This document shows positions 1-8,521 of a stretch of 64,000 nucleotides of DNA, piece by piece. Origin of the DNA: Novosphingobium sp. Fuku2-ISO-50 (lineage in GTDB: Bacteria; Pseudomonadota; Alphaproteobacteria; Sphingomonadales; Sphingomonadaceae); assembly GCF_001519055.1 (NCBI RefSeq), contig NZ_KQ954288.1, positions 1-64,000 on the forward strand, read 5' to 3'. The notes below the pieces were generated by a model. That model searched no databases. It saw only the letters and a program-made list of their open reading frames with translations, and was not told where the DNA came from. Each line of letters starts with the position of its first letter. The stretch's first letter is position 1. Both the position numbers and the translations under genes were made by a program.

Positions 1-62
1 AACAAAAGTGAAATGTGTGAATGCCCCATCCCCTTCAGGGGAGGGACTTGAAAAGTTCTGAT

Positions 63-76
63 CAATGCACCTTGGG
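63..76 (-). promoter_or_regulatory. weaker copy of the PQQ-island operator motif
   Basis: Read on the minus strand this is CCCAAGGTGCATTG, which matches the CYAAGGTNCAATTG motif found upstream of the PQQ genes except for one missing A. It lies about 90 bp before the cytochrome c gene but points the opposite way from the better copies, so it is the least certain member of the set. Confidence 0.3.
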
Positions 77-167
77 ATAACCGGCCCAAAGTGCAATTTC
101 ACCCGATGCCGCCGCGTGCCACGCGGGGGACAGCCGATTTCGGTCTGTCCTTTTCGGGAGAATTCGC

Positions 168-527
168 ATGCCCTTGATCAAGTCGCTCGCGCTCGCCGGC
201 AGCCTGGTTGCCTTTGGCGCCGCAGCGCATGCCGCGCCGCCGCCCGCGACCTTTGCCCGCTGCGCCGTCTGTCATAATGCCGAAAAGGGCGCCCCCGCCA
301 AGATCGGCCCCAATCTGTGGGGCGTCTATGGCAAAAAGGCCGCCAGCAGCAGCTTCACCTATTCCGCCGCGCTCAAATCGGCCAAGCTGACCTGGAACGA
401 TGCCACGCTCGACAAGTGGCTGACCGGCCCGATGCAAATGGTCCCCGGCACCCTGATGTCCTTCCCCGGCCTCAAAGACCCCGCCAAACGCGCCGAAGTG
501 ATCGCCTGGCTCAAGACCCAGCACTGA
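168..527 (+). CDS. small periplasmic class I cytochrome c
   Basis: A 119-residue exported c-type cytochrome. Residues 1-22 form a signal peptide ending AHA. The haem-binding CAVCH motif is at about residues 32-36, and a GTLMSFPG segment near residue 95 supplies the likely axial Met. The size and the conserved KIGPNLWGVYGK stretch fit soluble class I cytochromes that carry electrons between dehydrogenases and oxidases. The ATG is preceded by GGGAG at good spacing. It is followed by a clear intrinsic terminator, so it is probably transcribed alone. Being at the edge of the quinoprotein island, it may accept electrons from the alcohol dehydrogenase or its cytochrome c550; that link is inference. 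Confidence 0.9.
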   Translation: MPLIKSLALAGSLVAFGAAAHAAPPPATFARCAVCHNAEKGAPAKIGPNLWGVYGKKAASSSFTYSAALKSAKLTWNDATLDKWLTGPMQMVPGTLMSFPGLKDPAKRAEVIAWLKTQH

Positions 528-548
528 TCGCAGCGTACACCGCCGATC

Positions 549-583
549 AAGGCCGTGCCGGACCTCCGGTGCGGCCTCTTTTT
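549..583 (+). terminator. intrinsic terminator after the cytochrome c gene
   Basis: A GC-rich hairpin with arms AGGCCGTGCCGG and CCGGTGCGGCCT around an ACCT loop is followed by CTTTTT, about 20 bp after the cytochrome stop codon. Confidence 0.75.
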
Positions 584-715
584 GCGCCCCGCCCCCTGCC
601 CGGAATAAGTCGGCAACGTCGGACGATCCGGAACGGCAGCTTTGAAGAGCGGCGAGGCCGCGAGCTGCCGCTTCCCTTCTCCTGATCGACCGATTTTGAT
701 TTTAGGCGAAATAGC

Positions 716-1006
716 TCAGGAAACTCTTCTGAGCGCTTTGTCGAAGGCCAAACCACAGTCGCGACGCCAATTCGCGCGCGCCGCATCATTGAGATGCCGG
801 TCAAGGCCATCGCCAAGAAACCCAAGGCCATCTTCAATCGCGTCAGCAAGCTGCCAGCGGAGGTGTGCCCCGCTCAGTCCGCTCTGGTAGGCATCGCGTA
901 ATGCCTCGCGGACAACTGCTGCCAGTGGAATGGCGTCGATATGCAATTCTACCGTAAAGCAAGCCGCTAGGCGGTCCAAGTCTATTGGTGTGTTCGTTGC
1001 GTCCAT
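716..1006 (-). CDS. hypothetical protein, 96 aa
   Basis: A small soluble protein I do not recognise. It is mostly helical in appearance, begins MDATNTPIDLDRL, and has no signal peptide, membrane segment or cysteine pair. It has a distinct ATG start with AT-rich sequence upstream (1010-1080) where a promoter could lie. It stands alone between a terminator and a lipoprotein gene. No function is proposed; codon use looks normal for the window. Confidence 0.5.
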   Translation of the reverse strand: MDATNTPIDLDRLAACFTVELHIDAIPLAAVVREALRDAYQSGLSGAHLRWQLADAIEDGLGFLGDGLDRHLNDAARANWRRDCGLAFDKALRRVS

Positions 1007-1244
1007 GATTCGAAGACTAGCAGATCACTCTCCAAACGTACATTATTTGACAATCGATAAATGTGAATAATTTCGAAACCCGCGATATTCCAGGAGGGGA
1101 AGCTCGTTGAGAAGGCCGTGTATGAAAGGCAGCTCGTGAGGCTCTCGCTTTGCTACCCAAATGACCGACTTGTTGGCGCAATTGGCCGGATACTAACGTA
1201 CAGATGTTTGTGTTTTTTGATGGAGCTTTCGGGGGATTTCAAAC

Positions 1245-1613
1245 ATGTATCCGGTCATGCGGCAGAGCCTTGTCCTTGCAACCATAGTCCTTGCAGCGTG
1301 CCGATCGGGAGATTGGAAGCAGGCCGCTGCCGCCGATGGTATGGTACAAATCCGCGCTGATATCGGCGACGCTTCCGCCCGCTTTTCTGATGTGCAGGTG
1401 GTCGGCGATAGTCGAACAGGCCAGATATGCGGCAAGGTTCTGGCACATGACGTGTCGACTGGATTTGGAACGCCCGCGCGTTTTGTGGTCTATATAGATC
1501 ATACCGCCGGCCCCTGGATCGAAGGCCAGCACGGGCGGGAGACCGTTACCGACAACAGGTTCGACTTTGCCTGGCAACATGACTGCGTGGACGAAGGTTG
1601 GCGGCAACCGTAA
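1245..1613 (+). CDS. putative small lipoprotein, 122 aa
   Basis: The N-terminus MYPVMRQSLVLATIVLAAC is a short hydrophobic signal ending in a lipobox (LAAC), so the mature protein should be lipidated at Cys19. The remaining ~100 residues include GKVLAHDVSTGFGTPARFVVY and resemble small secreted proteins of unknown role found in proteobacteria. GGGGA lies just upstream of the ATG; a second ATG four codons later is also possible. It is convergent with the porin gene and shows no evident operon partner. Confidence 0.6.
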   Translation: MYPVMRQSLVLATIVLAACRSGDWKQAAAADGMVQIRADIGDASARFSDVQVVGDSRTGQICGKVLAHDVSTGFGTPARFVVYIDHTAGPWIEGQHGRETVTDNRFDFAWQHDCVDEGWRQP

Positions 1614-1734
1614 ACCAGCCGAAGGCGGTTTATCGCTGATCCATGAATGGCCGACCGGTATCGGCCAAAGCACCCAGTGTCCGCAACGACTGAAATCGAG
1701 GGAAAATTGGCCACGCGGTGCAATTGCAAGCGAA

Positions 1735-1762
1735 GGGACCGGCAGCTTGCGCCACCGGCCCC
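1735..1762 (-). terminator. terminator-like hairpin downstream of the porin gene
   Basis: A 12-bp stem with a few G-T pairs and a 4-nt GCAA-type loop lies 22 bp after the porin stop, read on the minus strand. No strong U-tract follows, so it may be only a stabilising hairpin. Confidence 0.4.
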
Positions 1763-1783
1763 GTTGTTTTGAATTCGCCTTGA

Positions 1784-3196
1784 TCAGAAGAACAGGATGC
1801 CGCCCAGCGCGAGGGCGTCGCTCTTGGCTTCGTTGCCGTTGTGGGCGGTGGCGGTGGTGTGGGTGTATTCGCCGATCAGCGTGACCCAACTGGTCAGGCC
1901 ATAGCGCAACTGGCCGACCGCGCTGGCGTTCTTGTCGACCAGCGTCGGATTGGCAATCGCGTCGGCGTCGTTGGCATAGTGCAGCAGGCTGGCGCCATAG
2001 CTGCCTGCGGCGGTGAACTTGCCCAGTGTGACCAGCGCCTGGAAATAATAGCCGTCGCTGCCGCGGCGGTTGCCAAAGGTATCGGTGTCAAACAAGTTGA
2101 GCACGGTCGTCCCGAGGCCGGTCGCTGTGTAGTAATAGCCCAGCAACTGCACCGGGCCCGCCGTGGCCTTGCCGCCGAAATCGAGCCCCTGCCCGGTGTA
2201 CGAACCGCCGGTCACGACATCGTGCTTTTGCGTAATGCCCGAAACCCAGGTGTGCAGGCCCACGCCGCCCACTTTGCCGTCCCAGGTCAGCTTGCCCTGA
2301 AAACCGGGCTGACTGTTGGCCTGGGCGGGGCCGGACAGCGATTCCAGCGGCTGAAACACGCCGACCGACAGATGCAGACCGGCAAGACCCGGCGTCGTAT
2401 AGGTGATCTGCGGCTGGAAATCGGTGTAGATATAGCCCACGCCGATGCGGCCGAGCGTGGTGTTGGCGGGCGCGACATTGCCGCCGGGCGAGCCCGAGGC
2501 GAGCAGCGTGATGTCATTGAGAATGGCGTCTGAGCCAAACAGGCCGATGTCGCGGCCGATTTTCACTTCGCCGAAATCGGGACGCGCGAATGTCAGGTAA
2601 GTCTGGCGGAAATCGATCCCCGATGTGGCGAGCGCAGTCGGTTGTCCGCCGTTGTTGGCGCCGAGCGCGCCATAGTTGGCGCTGTTGATCCCCGGATACA
2701 TGCCGAAATGCGCGCCGACGTCCCAACCGCCCTGTTTGGTGGTCACATCGATCTTGAGGAAGCCCGGCAACAGGCCGTTGCGCACCGAGCTGACGCCATT
2801 GCTGCCGACATCGGCGACGCCGCCGACGACGGAAGTGTGGGCGCCCGGCGTCTGGGTGGCGTCATGGACATAGAACCCGTTGACCGAGCCCGAAAACTTG
2901 ACCGTGGCGCCGCCGACTTCAAAGCCGATGCCGCTGTCGGATGCCTTGATCAATCGGCCCGATGCAGATTCGGCGACAGGCGCCGCGGTTGCCACAGGGG
3001 CGGGCGCGGGCGCGGCGGCCTTGGCCTCCTCGGCCTGTTCTTCCTTCATCAGGTCGGCATAGTCGTCGTCGGACAGAATGCCCTTGTCATGCAGGCGCTT
3101 GAGCAAGGCCTCGCTGGTGCCGGCATGCGCGCTCGTCGCCACCAGGCAAAGCGCCATCGCGGCGGCACAGCCACCGAAAATCCGTTTCGCAGACAT
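1784..3196 (-). CDS. outer-membrane porin-like beta-barrel protein
   Basis: A 470-residue outer-membrane protein. A signal peptide (residues ~1-24, ending SAHA) is followed by a short helical region rich in Glu/Ala, then an alternating beta-strand pattern and a C-terminal Phe (GGILFF), typical of Gram-negative barrels inserted by the BAM machinery. It resembles DcaP-like or substrate-specific porins. I chose the ATG at 3196 because the signal peptide begins there; an upstream in-frame start would add 17 unlikely residues. A copy of the island operator motif sits 74-87 bp upstream, which suggests the porin admits the alcohol substrate and is induced with the quinoprotein genes (inference). Confidence 0.85.
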   Translation of the reverse strand: MSAKRIFGGCAAAMALCLVATSAHAGTSEALLKRLHDKGILSDDDYADLMKEEQAEEAKAAAPAPAPVATAAPVAESASGRLIKASDSGIGFEVGGATVKFSGSVNGFYVHDATQTPGAHTSVVGGVADVGSNGVSSVRNGLLPGFLKIDVTTKQGGWDVGAHFGMYPGINSANYGALGANNGGQPTALATSGIDFRQTYLTFARPDFGEVKIGRDIGLFGSDAILNDITLLASGSPGGNVAPANTTLGRIGVGYIYTDFQPQITYTTPGLAGLHLSVGVFQPLESLSGPAQANSQPGFQGKLTWDGKVGGVGLHTWVSGITQKHDVVTGGSYTGQGLDFGGKATAGPVQLLGYYYTATGLGTTVLNLFDTDTFGNRRGSDGYYFQALVTLGKFTAAGSYGASLLHYANDADAIANPTLVDKNASAVGQLRYGLTSWVTLIGEYTHTTATAHNGNEAKSDALALGGILFF

Positions 3197-3269
3197 TGGT
3201 ATCCCCTCACTTCTTCCGCACGATCTGTGCTGGATTGCTGCGCACAATGCGTCGGCACGGCGAGGGTCG

Positions 3270-3283
3270 GAATTGGACTTTGG
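3270..3283 (-). promoter_or_regulatory. candidate PQQ-island operator upstream of the porin
   Basis: CCAAAGTCCAATTC on the minus strand, in the same orientation as the porin gene. It matches 11 of 14 positions of the copy upstream of the aldehyde dehydrogenase gene. Confidence 0.45.
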
Positions 3284-3307
3284 GCCCTGATACTTTGGAC
3301 CAATAGC

Positions 3308-4318
3308 TTAGGGCGCGATCGCCACACCCCACGGCGATCCGCCCGCCGGAACGGTCGCAATCACGCTGCGCGCTGCGAGATCGACCACGCTGACATTGTC
3401 GGTCATGCCGTTGGCGACGATCGCGTGCTTGCCGTCGGGGGTGATCGCCAGGTGCCAGGGCCGCCCGCCGACGCGGACATAGCCCGTAACCGTCCGGCTT
3501 TGCACATCGACCAGCGCAATCTGGTTGGCCCGGCCCAGCGCGATCACCGCAAGGCGCCCGCCGTCGGTAAAGCGGATGCCGCAGGGCATGACTTTGTAGC
3601 TTTGCGTTTCGGGCGAGGCGAACGACAATGTCGCGGTGACTTTGCGTGTTGCGACATCGATGATCTGAACCACTTGCCCGGTTTCGTCGGCGACCCACAA
3701 ATCCCGTCCATCGGGGGTGAATTCGACATGGCGCGGGCGGTGTGCGGTGGGCGTCTGGTCGATCGCCTTGCGCGTGGCGATGTCGATCCAGGACACGAAA
3801 TGCTGGTCTTCGCTCGTCACCACCAGCCATTTTCCGTCGGGGCTTTCGGTTACGCCCTCGGGTTCGCGCCCGACCGGCACTTGCCAGGCGACTTCGCCTT
3901 TGGCGAGGTCGATCGCGGTGACGGCGGCATCGTCCTCATTGGACACATAAAGCATGCGCCCGTCGCGCGAGGGCCAGAATTGTTCCGGGTCTTGCCCCGA
4001 AGGCAGCGAGGCGATCAACCGCCCGCTCTGCCGGTCGCGCACTTCGACCGCGTTGTCGGTGCCGACCGCGACAAGGACTTTGGTGCCATCGCGCGACAGG
4101 GCGATGCCGCGCGGGCGCTGCCCCACCGGCCAGGTCGCAACGACCTTGTCGGCGGCAAGGTCGATCACCGTGACGCTGTTACCGCGCTCGTTGGAGACAT
4201 AGGCCGTGCCCGCGCCCCCACTCTGCGCAAGAGCCGCGCCCCCGACACCGAGCGCCAACACGCTGCTCAACACCATGCTGCAAACCGGGCGGAGCGAAAG
4301 GGTGCACAAAACGGACAT
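3308..4318 (-). CDS. PQQ-dependent catabolism-associated YVTN beta-propeller protein
   Basis: A 336-residue exported beta-propeller. After a signal peptide (to about residue 32, ALAQ) come seven or so repeats of the YVTN type, such as AYVSNERGNSVTVIDLA, LYVSNEDDAAVTAIDLA and VVTSEDQHFVSWIDIA. This length and repeat style match the family that accompanies quinoprotein alcohol dehydrogenases in alcohol-utilisation clusters; its biochemical role is not established. It is divergent from the cytochrome c550 gene, and the 158-bp gap between them carries a copy of the shared operator motif, so both directions could respond to the same regulator. Confidence 0.88.
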   Translation of the reverse strand: MSVLCTLSLRPVCSMVLSSVLALGVGGAALAQSGGAGTAYVSNERGNSVTVIDLAADKVVATWPVGQRPRGIALSRDGTKVLVAVGTDNAVEVRDRQSGRLIASLPSGQDPEQFWPSRDGRMLYVSNEDDAAVTAIDLAKGEVAWQVPVGREPEGVTESPDGKWLVVTSEDQHFVSWIDIATRKAIDQTPTAHRPRHVEFTPDGRDLWVADETGQVVQIIDVATRKVTATLSFASPETQSYKVMPCGIRFTDGGRLAVIALGRANQIALVDVQSRTVTGYVRVGGRPWHLAITPDGKHAIVANGMTDNVSVVDLAARSVIATVPAGGSPWGVAIAP

Positions 4319-4359
4319 GCCAATCGTTATCCACTTACCGGCCAGACGGGCATACCGTA

Positions 4360-4373
4360 CTAAGGTACAATGG
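4360..4373 (+). promoter_or_regulatory. candidate PQQ-island operator, divergent region
   Basis: CTAAGGTACAATGG lies 104-117 bp upstream of the cytochrome c550 start and about 42 bp upstream of the divergent beta-propeller start. It is nearly identical to the copies at 5815 and 14555. Confidence 0.55.
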
Positions 4374-4476
4374 GTTAGTATATGGCCCGTGCAGTATCGC
4401 GGATAACAGCAAGCATGCGATGTCTGACGGCGGCGCCGCGCCCGGCCCCGGCGGCGCGCCCATGGAGGAACCTGAA

Positions 4477-4950
4477 ATGATCCGCAAGTTTACGCCGCCC
4501 AAGTTGTCGTTTCGGGCGTCGGCGCGTCTGATTCTGGCCAGCGCCATGGCGGTTGCCACGATCGGCATCAGCAGCCAGTTGCTGGCCCACGGCAATGTCA
4601 CGCCGCAGCCGGTCGATACCAGCGCCCTGCCCGACATTCAGCCCGATAACGACACCTGGCTGACGCACAATCCCTATCGCGGCAATGCCAAGGCAATCGA
4701 GATCGGCGAATCCGCATTTGCCCAGAATTGCGCACGGTGTCATGGGCTTGGCGCCATTTCCGGCGGGATCGCGCCCGATCTGCGCTATCTCGAACTCGGC
4801 GACAGCGGCGACGAATGGTTCGTGCAGCGCTATCACCACGGATCGAGCCATGACGGCAAAGTCTATATGCCGCCGATGGGCGAAATCCTCGGCCAAAAGG
4901 CCGGCTGGGCGATCCGCGCCTGGCTCGAAACCAAGCACACCGATGAGTGA
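4477..4950 (+). CDS. pedF: cytochrome c550 PedF-like
   Basis: A 157-residue exported cytochrome c. The N-terminal hydrophobic segment (about residues 15-36) precedes the mature start HGNVTPQPVDTSALP, which is characteristic of the PedF family. The haem site is CARCHG, followed by GGIAPDLRYLE and VYMPPMGE with the likely Met ligand. PedF takes electrons from the PQQ alcohol dehydrogenase in the periplasm. The ATG at 4477 is chosen over an upstream one because GGAGG sits 8 bp before it. The stop overlaps the start of the next gene, so the two are translationally coupled. Confidence 0.92.
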   Translation: MIRKFTPPKLSFRASARLILASAMAVATIGISSQLLAHGNVTPQPVDTSALPDIQPDNDTWLTHNPYRGNAKAIEIGESAFAQNCARCHGLGAISGGIAPDLRYLELGDSGDEWFVQRYHHGSSHDGKVYMPPMGEILGQKAGWAIRAWLETKHTDE

Positions 4951-5809
4951 CATCCTTTCCCGTCGCGCGCTGCTCGGCGGCGCGCTGGCGCTGGGCGGCG
5001 CTTCGCTGCTGCCCGCGCGGGTTGCAGCGGCGCCGCTTGCCAAAGTGCGCGAAATCGGCGCCCTGCGCATCGCGGTCTATGCCGATAATCGCCCCTGGTC
5101 GTGGGACGATCACGGCACGGTGCGCGGAATCGATGCCGATCTCGGTCGCGCGCTGGCGACGAAGCTGGGCGTGCGCGCCGATGTCGTCGCCTTCATGCCC
5201 GGCGATGATCTCGGCGCCGATTTCCGCAACACGGTCTGGCGCGGCGGGCTGCTCGGGTTTCAGGTCTGCGACGTGATGCTCCATGTCCCGTTCGATCATG
5301 ATCTGATGATGAAAAACGACCAGGTGGCGATCGTCGCGCCCTATTATCGCGAAGGTTTCGCCATGGTCTGCGGCAACGAACAGAGCGATTGCGAAATTCT
5401 GCCCCCGCAGCTTCACGGGCGCAGGCTCGCGGCAGAAACCGCGTCTGTATCCGACGCCTATCTGGTCGGCGGATTCGGCGGCCTGCTGCGCAGCAACGTG
5501 CATCATTATCAGGGCGGTTACGAAGCGGCCGAGGCCGTGGCCAAGGGCGATGCCGACGCCGCGCTTGCCACGCGGGCGCAAGTCGAATCCGTGCTGCACG
5601 ACTATCCCGGCAAGGACTTGCATCGGCGCAAGGGGCCGATCCCGGCGATGGTTTCGCCCGGATGGGACATTGCCATGGCGGTCAAGGACAACAGCCGGAC
5701 TCTGGGCGACGCGCTCGAAACGATCGTCGCCGACATGATCAGGAGCGGCGAGATGGCGTCGCTGTTTGGCGGCCACGGCGTCGAATGGCATGCGGCCATC
5801 GCTGCCTGA
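4943..5809 (+). CDS. quinoprotein dehydrogenase-associated substrate-binding-like protein
   Basis: A 288-residue periplasmic protein of the type II solute-binding fold. It starts with a Tat-like twin-arginine signal (SRRALLGG) and continues with [14 protein letters not shown] and [14 protein letters not shown], typical of amino-acid ABC-binding proteins. No ABC permease is nearby; members of this subgroup occur instead beside PQQ dehydrogenases, where their role is unclear (cofactor or substrate presentation has been suggested). The start overlaps the c550 stop by 8 bp. It directly precedes the dehydrogenase gene, but a copy of the operator motif lies between them, so the dehydrogenase has its own promoter. 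Confidence 0.85.
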   Translation: MSDILSRRALLGGALALGGASLLPARVAAAPLAKVREIGALRIAVYADNRPWSWDDHGTVRGIDADLGRALATKLGVRADVVAFMPGDDLGADFRNTVWRGGLLGFQVCDVMLHVPFDHDLMMKNDQVAIVAPYYREGFAMVCGNEQSDCEILPPQLHGRRLAAETASVSDAYLVGGFGGLLRSNVHHYQGGYEAAEAVAKGDADAALATRAQVESVLHDYPGKDLHRRKGPIPAMVSPGWDIAMAVKDNSRTLGDALETIVADMIRSGEMASLFGGHGVEWHAAIAA

Positions 5810-5814
5810 TAGGT

Positions 5815-5828
5815 CTAAGGTTCAATTG
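5815..5828 (+). promoter_or_regulatory. candidate PQQ-island operator upstream of the alcohol dehydrogenase
   Basis: CTAAGGTTCAATTG, in the direction of transcription and 118-131 bp before the dehydrogenase start codon. It begins 6 bp after the preceding stop codon. Confidence 0.55.
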
Positions 5829-5945
5829 CTGACCCCGTCACTTCGCATAGGGTCGGTCCATAAGGCGATCAGGGGGGCAGTCCCGCGCCTTGCGTCATCT
5901 TTAGCCGCAACATCAAGGGGGCGGCAAAGTCACAGGAGAGCTTGC

Positions 5946-7712
5946 ATGAAATCGAGATTGAAGCGCGGCCTCGGCGGTCTGGCCCTCGGCAGCCTGACAA
6001 TGACATGCGCGATTGCGCTCTCGGCACCGGCAATCGCCGCCGACGGCCCGACCAGCCAGGACATCCTCAACGACGCGCAATCGACCGGCGACGTGCTCAG
6101 CTATGGCATGGGGCCATGGGCACAGCGCTTCAGCCCGATGACGCAGCTCAATTCGGACAACGTCAAGGGGCTCGTGCCCGTGTTTGCCTCGTCGCTGGGC
6201 GGGGAAAAGCAGCGCGGCCAGGAATCGCAGCCGATCGTCTATGACGGCACGATCTATGTCACCGGCTCTTACTCACGCGTCTTTGCCTTTGATTCGCGCA
6301 CCGGCGAAAAGAAGTGGGAATACGACGCGCGCCTGCCCGACGGAATCATGCCGTGCTGCGACGTGGTCAACCGGGGCGCTGCGATCCATGGCGACAAGAT
6401 CATTTTCGCCACGCTCGATGCCCATCTGATCGCGCTCAATCGCCACACCGGCAAAGTCATCTGGAACAAGACCATCGCCGATTATCAGGCGGGCTATTCG
6501 GCCACCGCCGCGCCGATGATCGTCAAGGACATGGTGATCTACGGCAATTCCGGCGGCGAGTTCGGCATTGTCGGCCGCGCCGAAGCGCGCGATGTCAACA
6601 CCGGCGAGCTGATCTGGTCGCGCCCCACGGTCGAAGGCAACATGGGCACGCTCCATGGCCAGGACAACGGGATCACCGGCAAGCTCAATGCCACCTGGCC
6701 CGGCGACATGTGGAAGACCGGCGGCGGCGCCACCTGGCTGGGCGGCACCTATGATCCGGGCACCAACCTGATCTACATGGGCACCGGCAATCCGGGCCCG
6801 TGGAACAGCAACATGCGCCCCGGCGACAATCTCTATACCGCCTCGACGCTGGCGATCGATCCCGATACCGGCACGATCAAGTGGCATTACCAGACCACCC
6901 CGCACGACGGCTGGGACTTTGACGGCGTCAACGAATTCATCCCGTTTGACGCGACGATCAACGGCAAGCCGATGAAGCTTGGCGCCAAGGCCGACCGCAA
7001 CGGCTATTTCTTCGTGCTCGACCGGACCAACGGCAAGTTCGTCAGCGCCAACAAGTTCGTCATGCAGACGACCTGGGCCAATGGCTACAATCCCAAGACC
7101 GGGCGCCCCAACTTCATCGACGATAACCGTCCGGGCGCGCCCAACGGCGCCGAAAAGGGCAAGTCGGTGTTTGCCTCGCCCAGCTTCCTGGGCGGCAAGA
7201 ACTGGATGCCGATGGCCTATTCGCAAGCGACCGGGCTGTTCTACATCCCGTCGAACGACTGGGGCATGGACATCTGGAACGAGCCGATCACCTATAAAAA
7301 GGGTGCGGCCTATCTCGGCGCGGAATTCACGATCAAGCCGATCGCGCCCGATCACATCGGCGCGCTGCGCGCGATGGACCCGACGACCGGCAAGATCGTG
7401 TGGGAATACAAGAACAAGGCCCCGCTGTGGGGCGGCGTGTTGACCACCGCCGGCAATCTCGTGTTCACCGGCACGCCCGAAGGCTATCTGAAGGCGTTTG
7501 ACGCCAGGACGGGCCAGGAACTGTGGAAATTCCAGACCGGTTCGGGCGTCGTCGGCTCGCCGATCACCTGGGAACAGGACGGCGAACAATACGTCGCGGT
7601 CATGTCCGGCTGGGGCGGCGCGGTGCCGCTGTGGGGCGGCGAAGTTGCCAAGACATTCAAGGAAATCAGCCAGGGCGGTTCGCTCTGGGTGTTCAAACTG
7701 CCCAAGCACTAA
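5946..7712 (+). CDS. exaA: PQQ-dependent alcohol dehydrogenase (quinoprotein, ExaA/PedE type)
   Basis: A 588-residue periplasmic quinoprotein that oxidises primary alcohols to aldehydes and passes electrons to cytochrome c550. A signal peptide ends about residue 31 (APAIAA). The eight-bladed propeller shows the adjacent-cysteine pair IMPCCDV that packs on PQQ, the metal-binding Glu in GGEFGIVG, and the catalytic Asp in RPGDNLYT. Two residues after that Asp there is Leu, not the second Asp that marks lanthanide-dependent XoxF/PedH enzymes, so calcium use is predicted. No C-terminal haem domain is present. AGGAGA precedes the ATG at 5946; a longer reading from 5766 lacks support. Confidence 0.93.
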   Translation: MKSRLKRGLGGLALGSLTMTCAIALSAPAIAADGPTSQDILNDAQSTGDVLSYGMGPWAQRFSPMTQLNSDNVKGLVPVFASSLGGEKQRGQESQPIVYDGTIYVTGSYSRVFAFDSRTGEKKWEYDARLPDGIMPCCDVVNRGAAIHGDKIIFATLDAHLIALNRHTGKVIWNKTIADYQAGYSATAAPMIVKDMVIYGNSGGEFGIVGRAEARDVNTGELIWSRPTVEGNMGTLHGQDNGITGKLNATWPGDMWKTGGGATWLGGTYDPGTNLIYMGTGNPGPWNSNMRPGDNLYTASTLAIDPDTGTIKWHYQTTPHDGWDFDGVNEFIPFDATINGKPMKLGAKADRNGYFFVLDRTNGKFVSANKFVMQTTWANGYNPKTGRPNFIDDNRPGAPNGAEKGKSVFASPSFLGGKNWMPMAYSQATGLFYIPSNDWGMDIWNEPITYKKGAAYLGAEFTIKPIAPDHIGALRAMDPTTGKIVWEYKNKAPLWGGVLTTAGNLVFTGTPEGYLKAFDARTGQELWKFQTGSGVVGSPITWEQDGEQYVAVMSGWGGAVPLWGGEVAKTFKEISQGGSLWVFKLPKH

Positions 7713-7724
7713 AAAAGTCGCGCG

Positions 7725-7750
7725 CCCGCTCTCCCGACCGGGAGAGCGGG
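7725..7750 (+). terminator. perfect hairpin after the alcohol dehydrogenase gene
   Basis: An 11-bp perfect GC-rich stem (CCCGCTCTCCC pairing with GGGAGAGCGGG) with a GACC loop lies 12 bp after the stop codon. It is flanked by an A-run on the left and a weak CTTTT on the right, so it could also act on the opposite strand. Confidence 0.6.
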
Positions 7751-7771
7751 TAACGACGCACTTTTGCTGTC

Positions 7772-7817
7772 GCATCGTTTATCGCAAAAAACCGGTTCCC
7801 ACTTTTTTGCACGATGC
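7772..7817. repeat. 46-bp palindromic element
   Basis: An imperfect inverted repeat: outer arms GCATCGT and ACGATGC (7 bp, perfect) and inner arms GCAAAAAA and TTTTTTGC around an 11-nt loop. It resembles dispersed intergenic palindromes seen in many alphaproteobacterial genomes. It lies in the leader of the response-regulator gene, where it could fold in RNA. Confidence 0.6.
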
Positions 7818-7875
7818 TTACGTGGAAACACAGGCTATGCTCAGCGCGTTCAACGACAGGATGACGGGCGTGCCG

Positions 7876-8508
7876 ATGGAGCGGGTACTGATTGTCGACG
7901 ATCATTCGCTGGTGCGCGACGGATTGCGCAGCCTGCTCGAAATCAGCTTTCCCGACTGCGATATTCTGGAGGCCGGTGCGCTGGCCGAGGCGGTAGCCGC
8001 GCTGCAGACCGCAGGCGAAGTGGACATGGTCCTGCTCGACCTCAACATTCCCGACGTCTCGCGCTTTTCCGGGCTCAATACGCTGCGCGATGCCTTTCCC
8101 AGCATTCCCGTGGTGATGGTTTCAGGCGCGCTGGACCGCAACACCGTGCGCGAGGCGCTGGCCGCAGGGGCCGCCGGGTTCATTCCCAAATCCTTGAAAC
8201 GCAACGAGATCATCGAAGCGCTCAAGCAAGTGCTCGAAGGGGAGATCTATATCCCCAGCGTGCTCGATCAGGATAACGACGCCGCGCGCGAAGAAGCCTC
8301 GATCCTCGGCCGCATCGAAGCGCTGACCCCGCAACAGAAAGTCGTGCTGCGCCATCTCGTCAATGGCAAGCTCAACAAGCAGATCGCCTATGAACTCGAT
8401 GTCTCGATGACCACGGTCAAGGCGCATGTCTCGGCGATCCTGCAAAAACTGAGCGCCTATTCGCGTACCCAGGCGGTGATCCTGGCGAACCGGGTCGGTT
8501 TTCACTGA
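7876..8508 (+). CDS. LuxR/NarL-family response regulator
   Basis: A 210-residue two-component regulator. The receiver domain carries the acidic pair in VLIVDDH, the phospho-acceptor Asp near residue 55 in LLDLNIPD, and the Lys in IPKSLK. After a short linker, residues ~145-210 form a LuxR-type helix-turn-helix (LTPQQKVVLRHLVNGKLNKQ). I take the ATG giving MERVLIVDD; in-frame ATGs at 7837 and 7861 are alternatives. It converges on the hybrid kinase gene (13-bp gap) and lies beside the quinoprotein genes, like the AgmR/ExaE/PedR-type regulators of alcohol oxidation. It is the best candidate to bind the recurring CYAAGGTNCAATTG motif. Confidence 0.88.
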   Translation: MERVLIVDDHSLVRDGLRSLLEISFPDCDILEAGALAEAVAALQTAGEVDMVLLDLNIPDVSRFSGLNTLRDAFPSIPVVMVSGALDRNTVREALAAGAAGFIPKSLKRNEIIEALKQVLEGEIYIPSVLDQDNDAAREEASILGRIEALTPQQKVVLRHLVNGKLNKQIAYELDVSMTTVKAHVSAILQKLSAYSRTQAVILANRVGFH

Positions 8509-8521
8509 ACGTCGGACGCAA

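Noticed and set aside
1030..1080. TTGACA-containing promoter candidate at 1047
   Set aside because: No good -10 element at 16-18 bp spacing and no plus-strand gene directly downstream until 1245.
2642..4363. Long open frame on the plus strand (573 codons) opposite the porin and beta-propeller genes
   Set aside because: It is a shadow: the minus strand carries two clear families with signal peptides and repeats, while this frame is rich in Arg/His/Gly with no domain.
6273..7775. 500-codon minus-strand frame opposite the alcohol dehydrogenase
   Set aside because: Composition is that of an antisense frame in GC-rich DNA, and the plus strand encodes an unmistakable quinoprotein.
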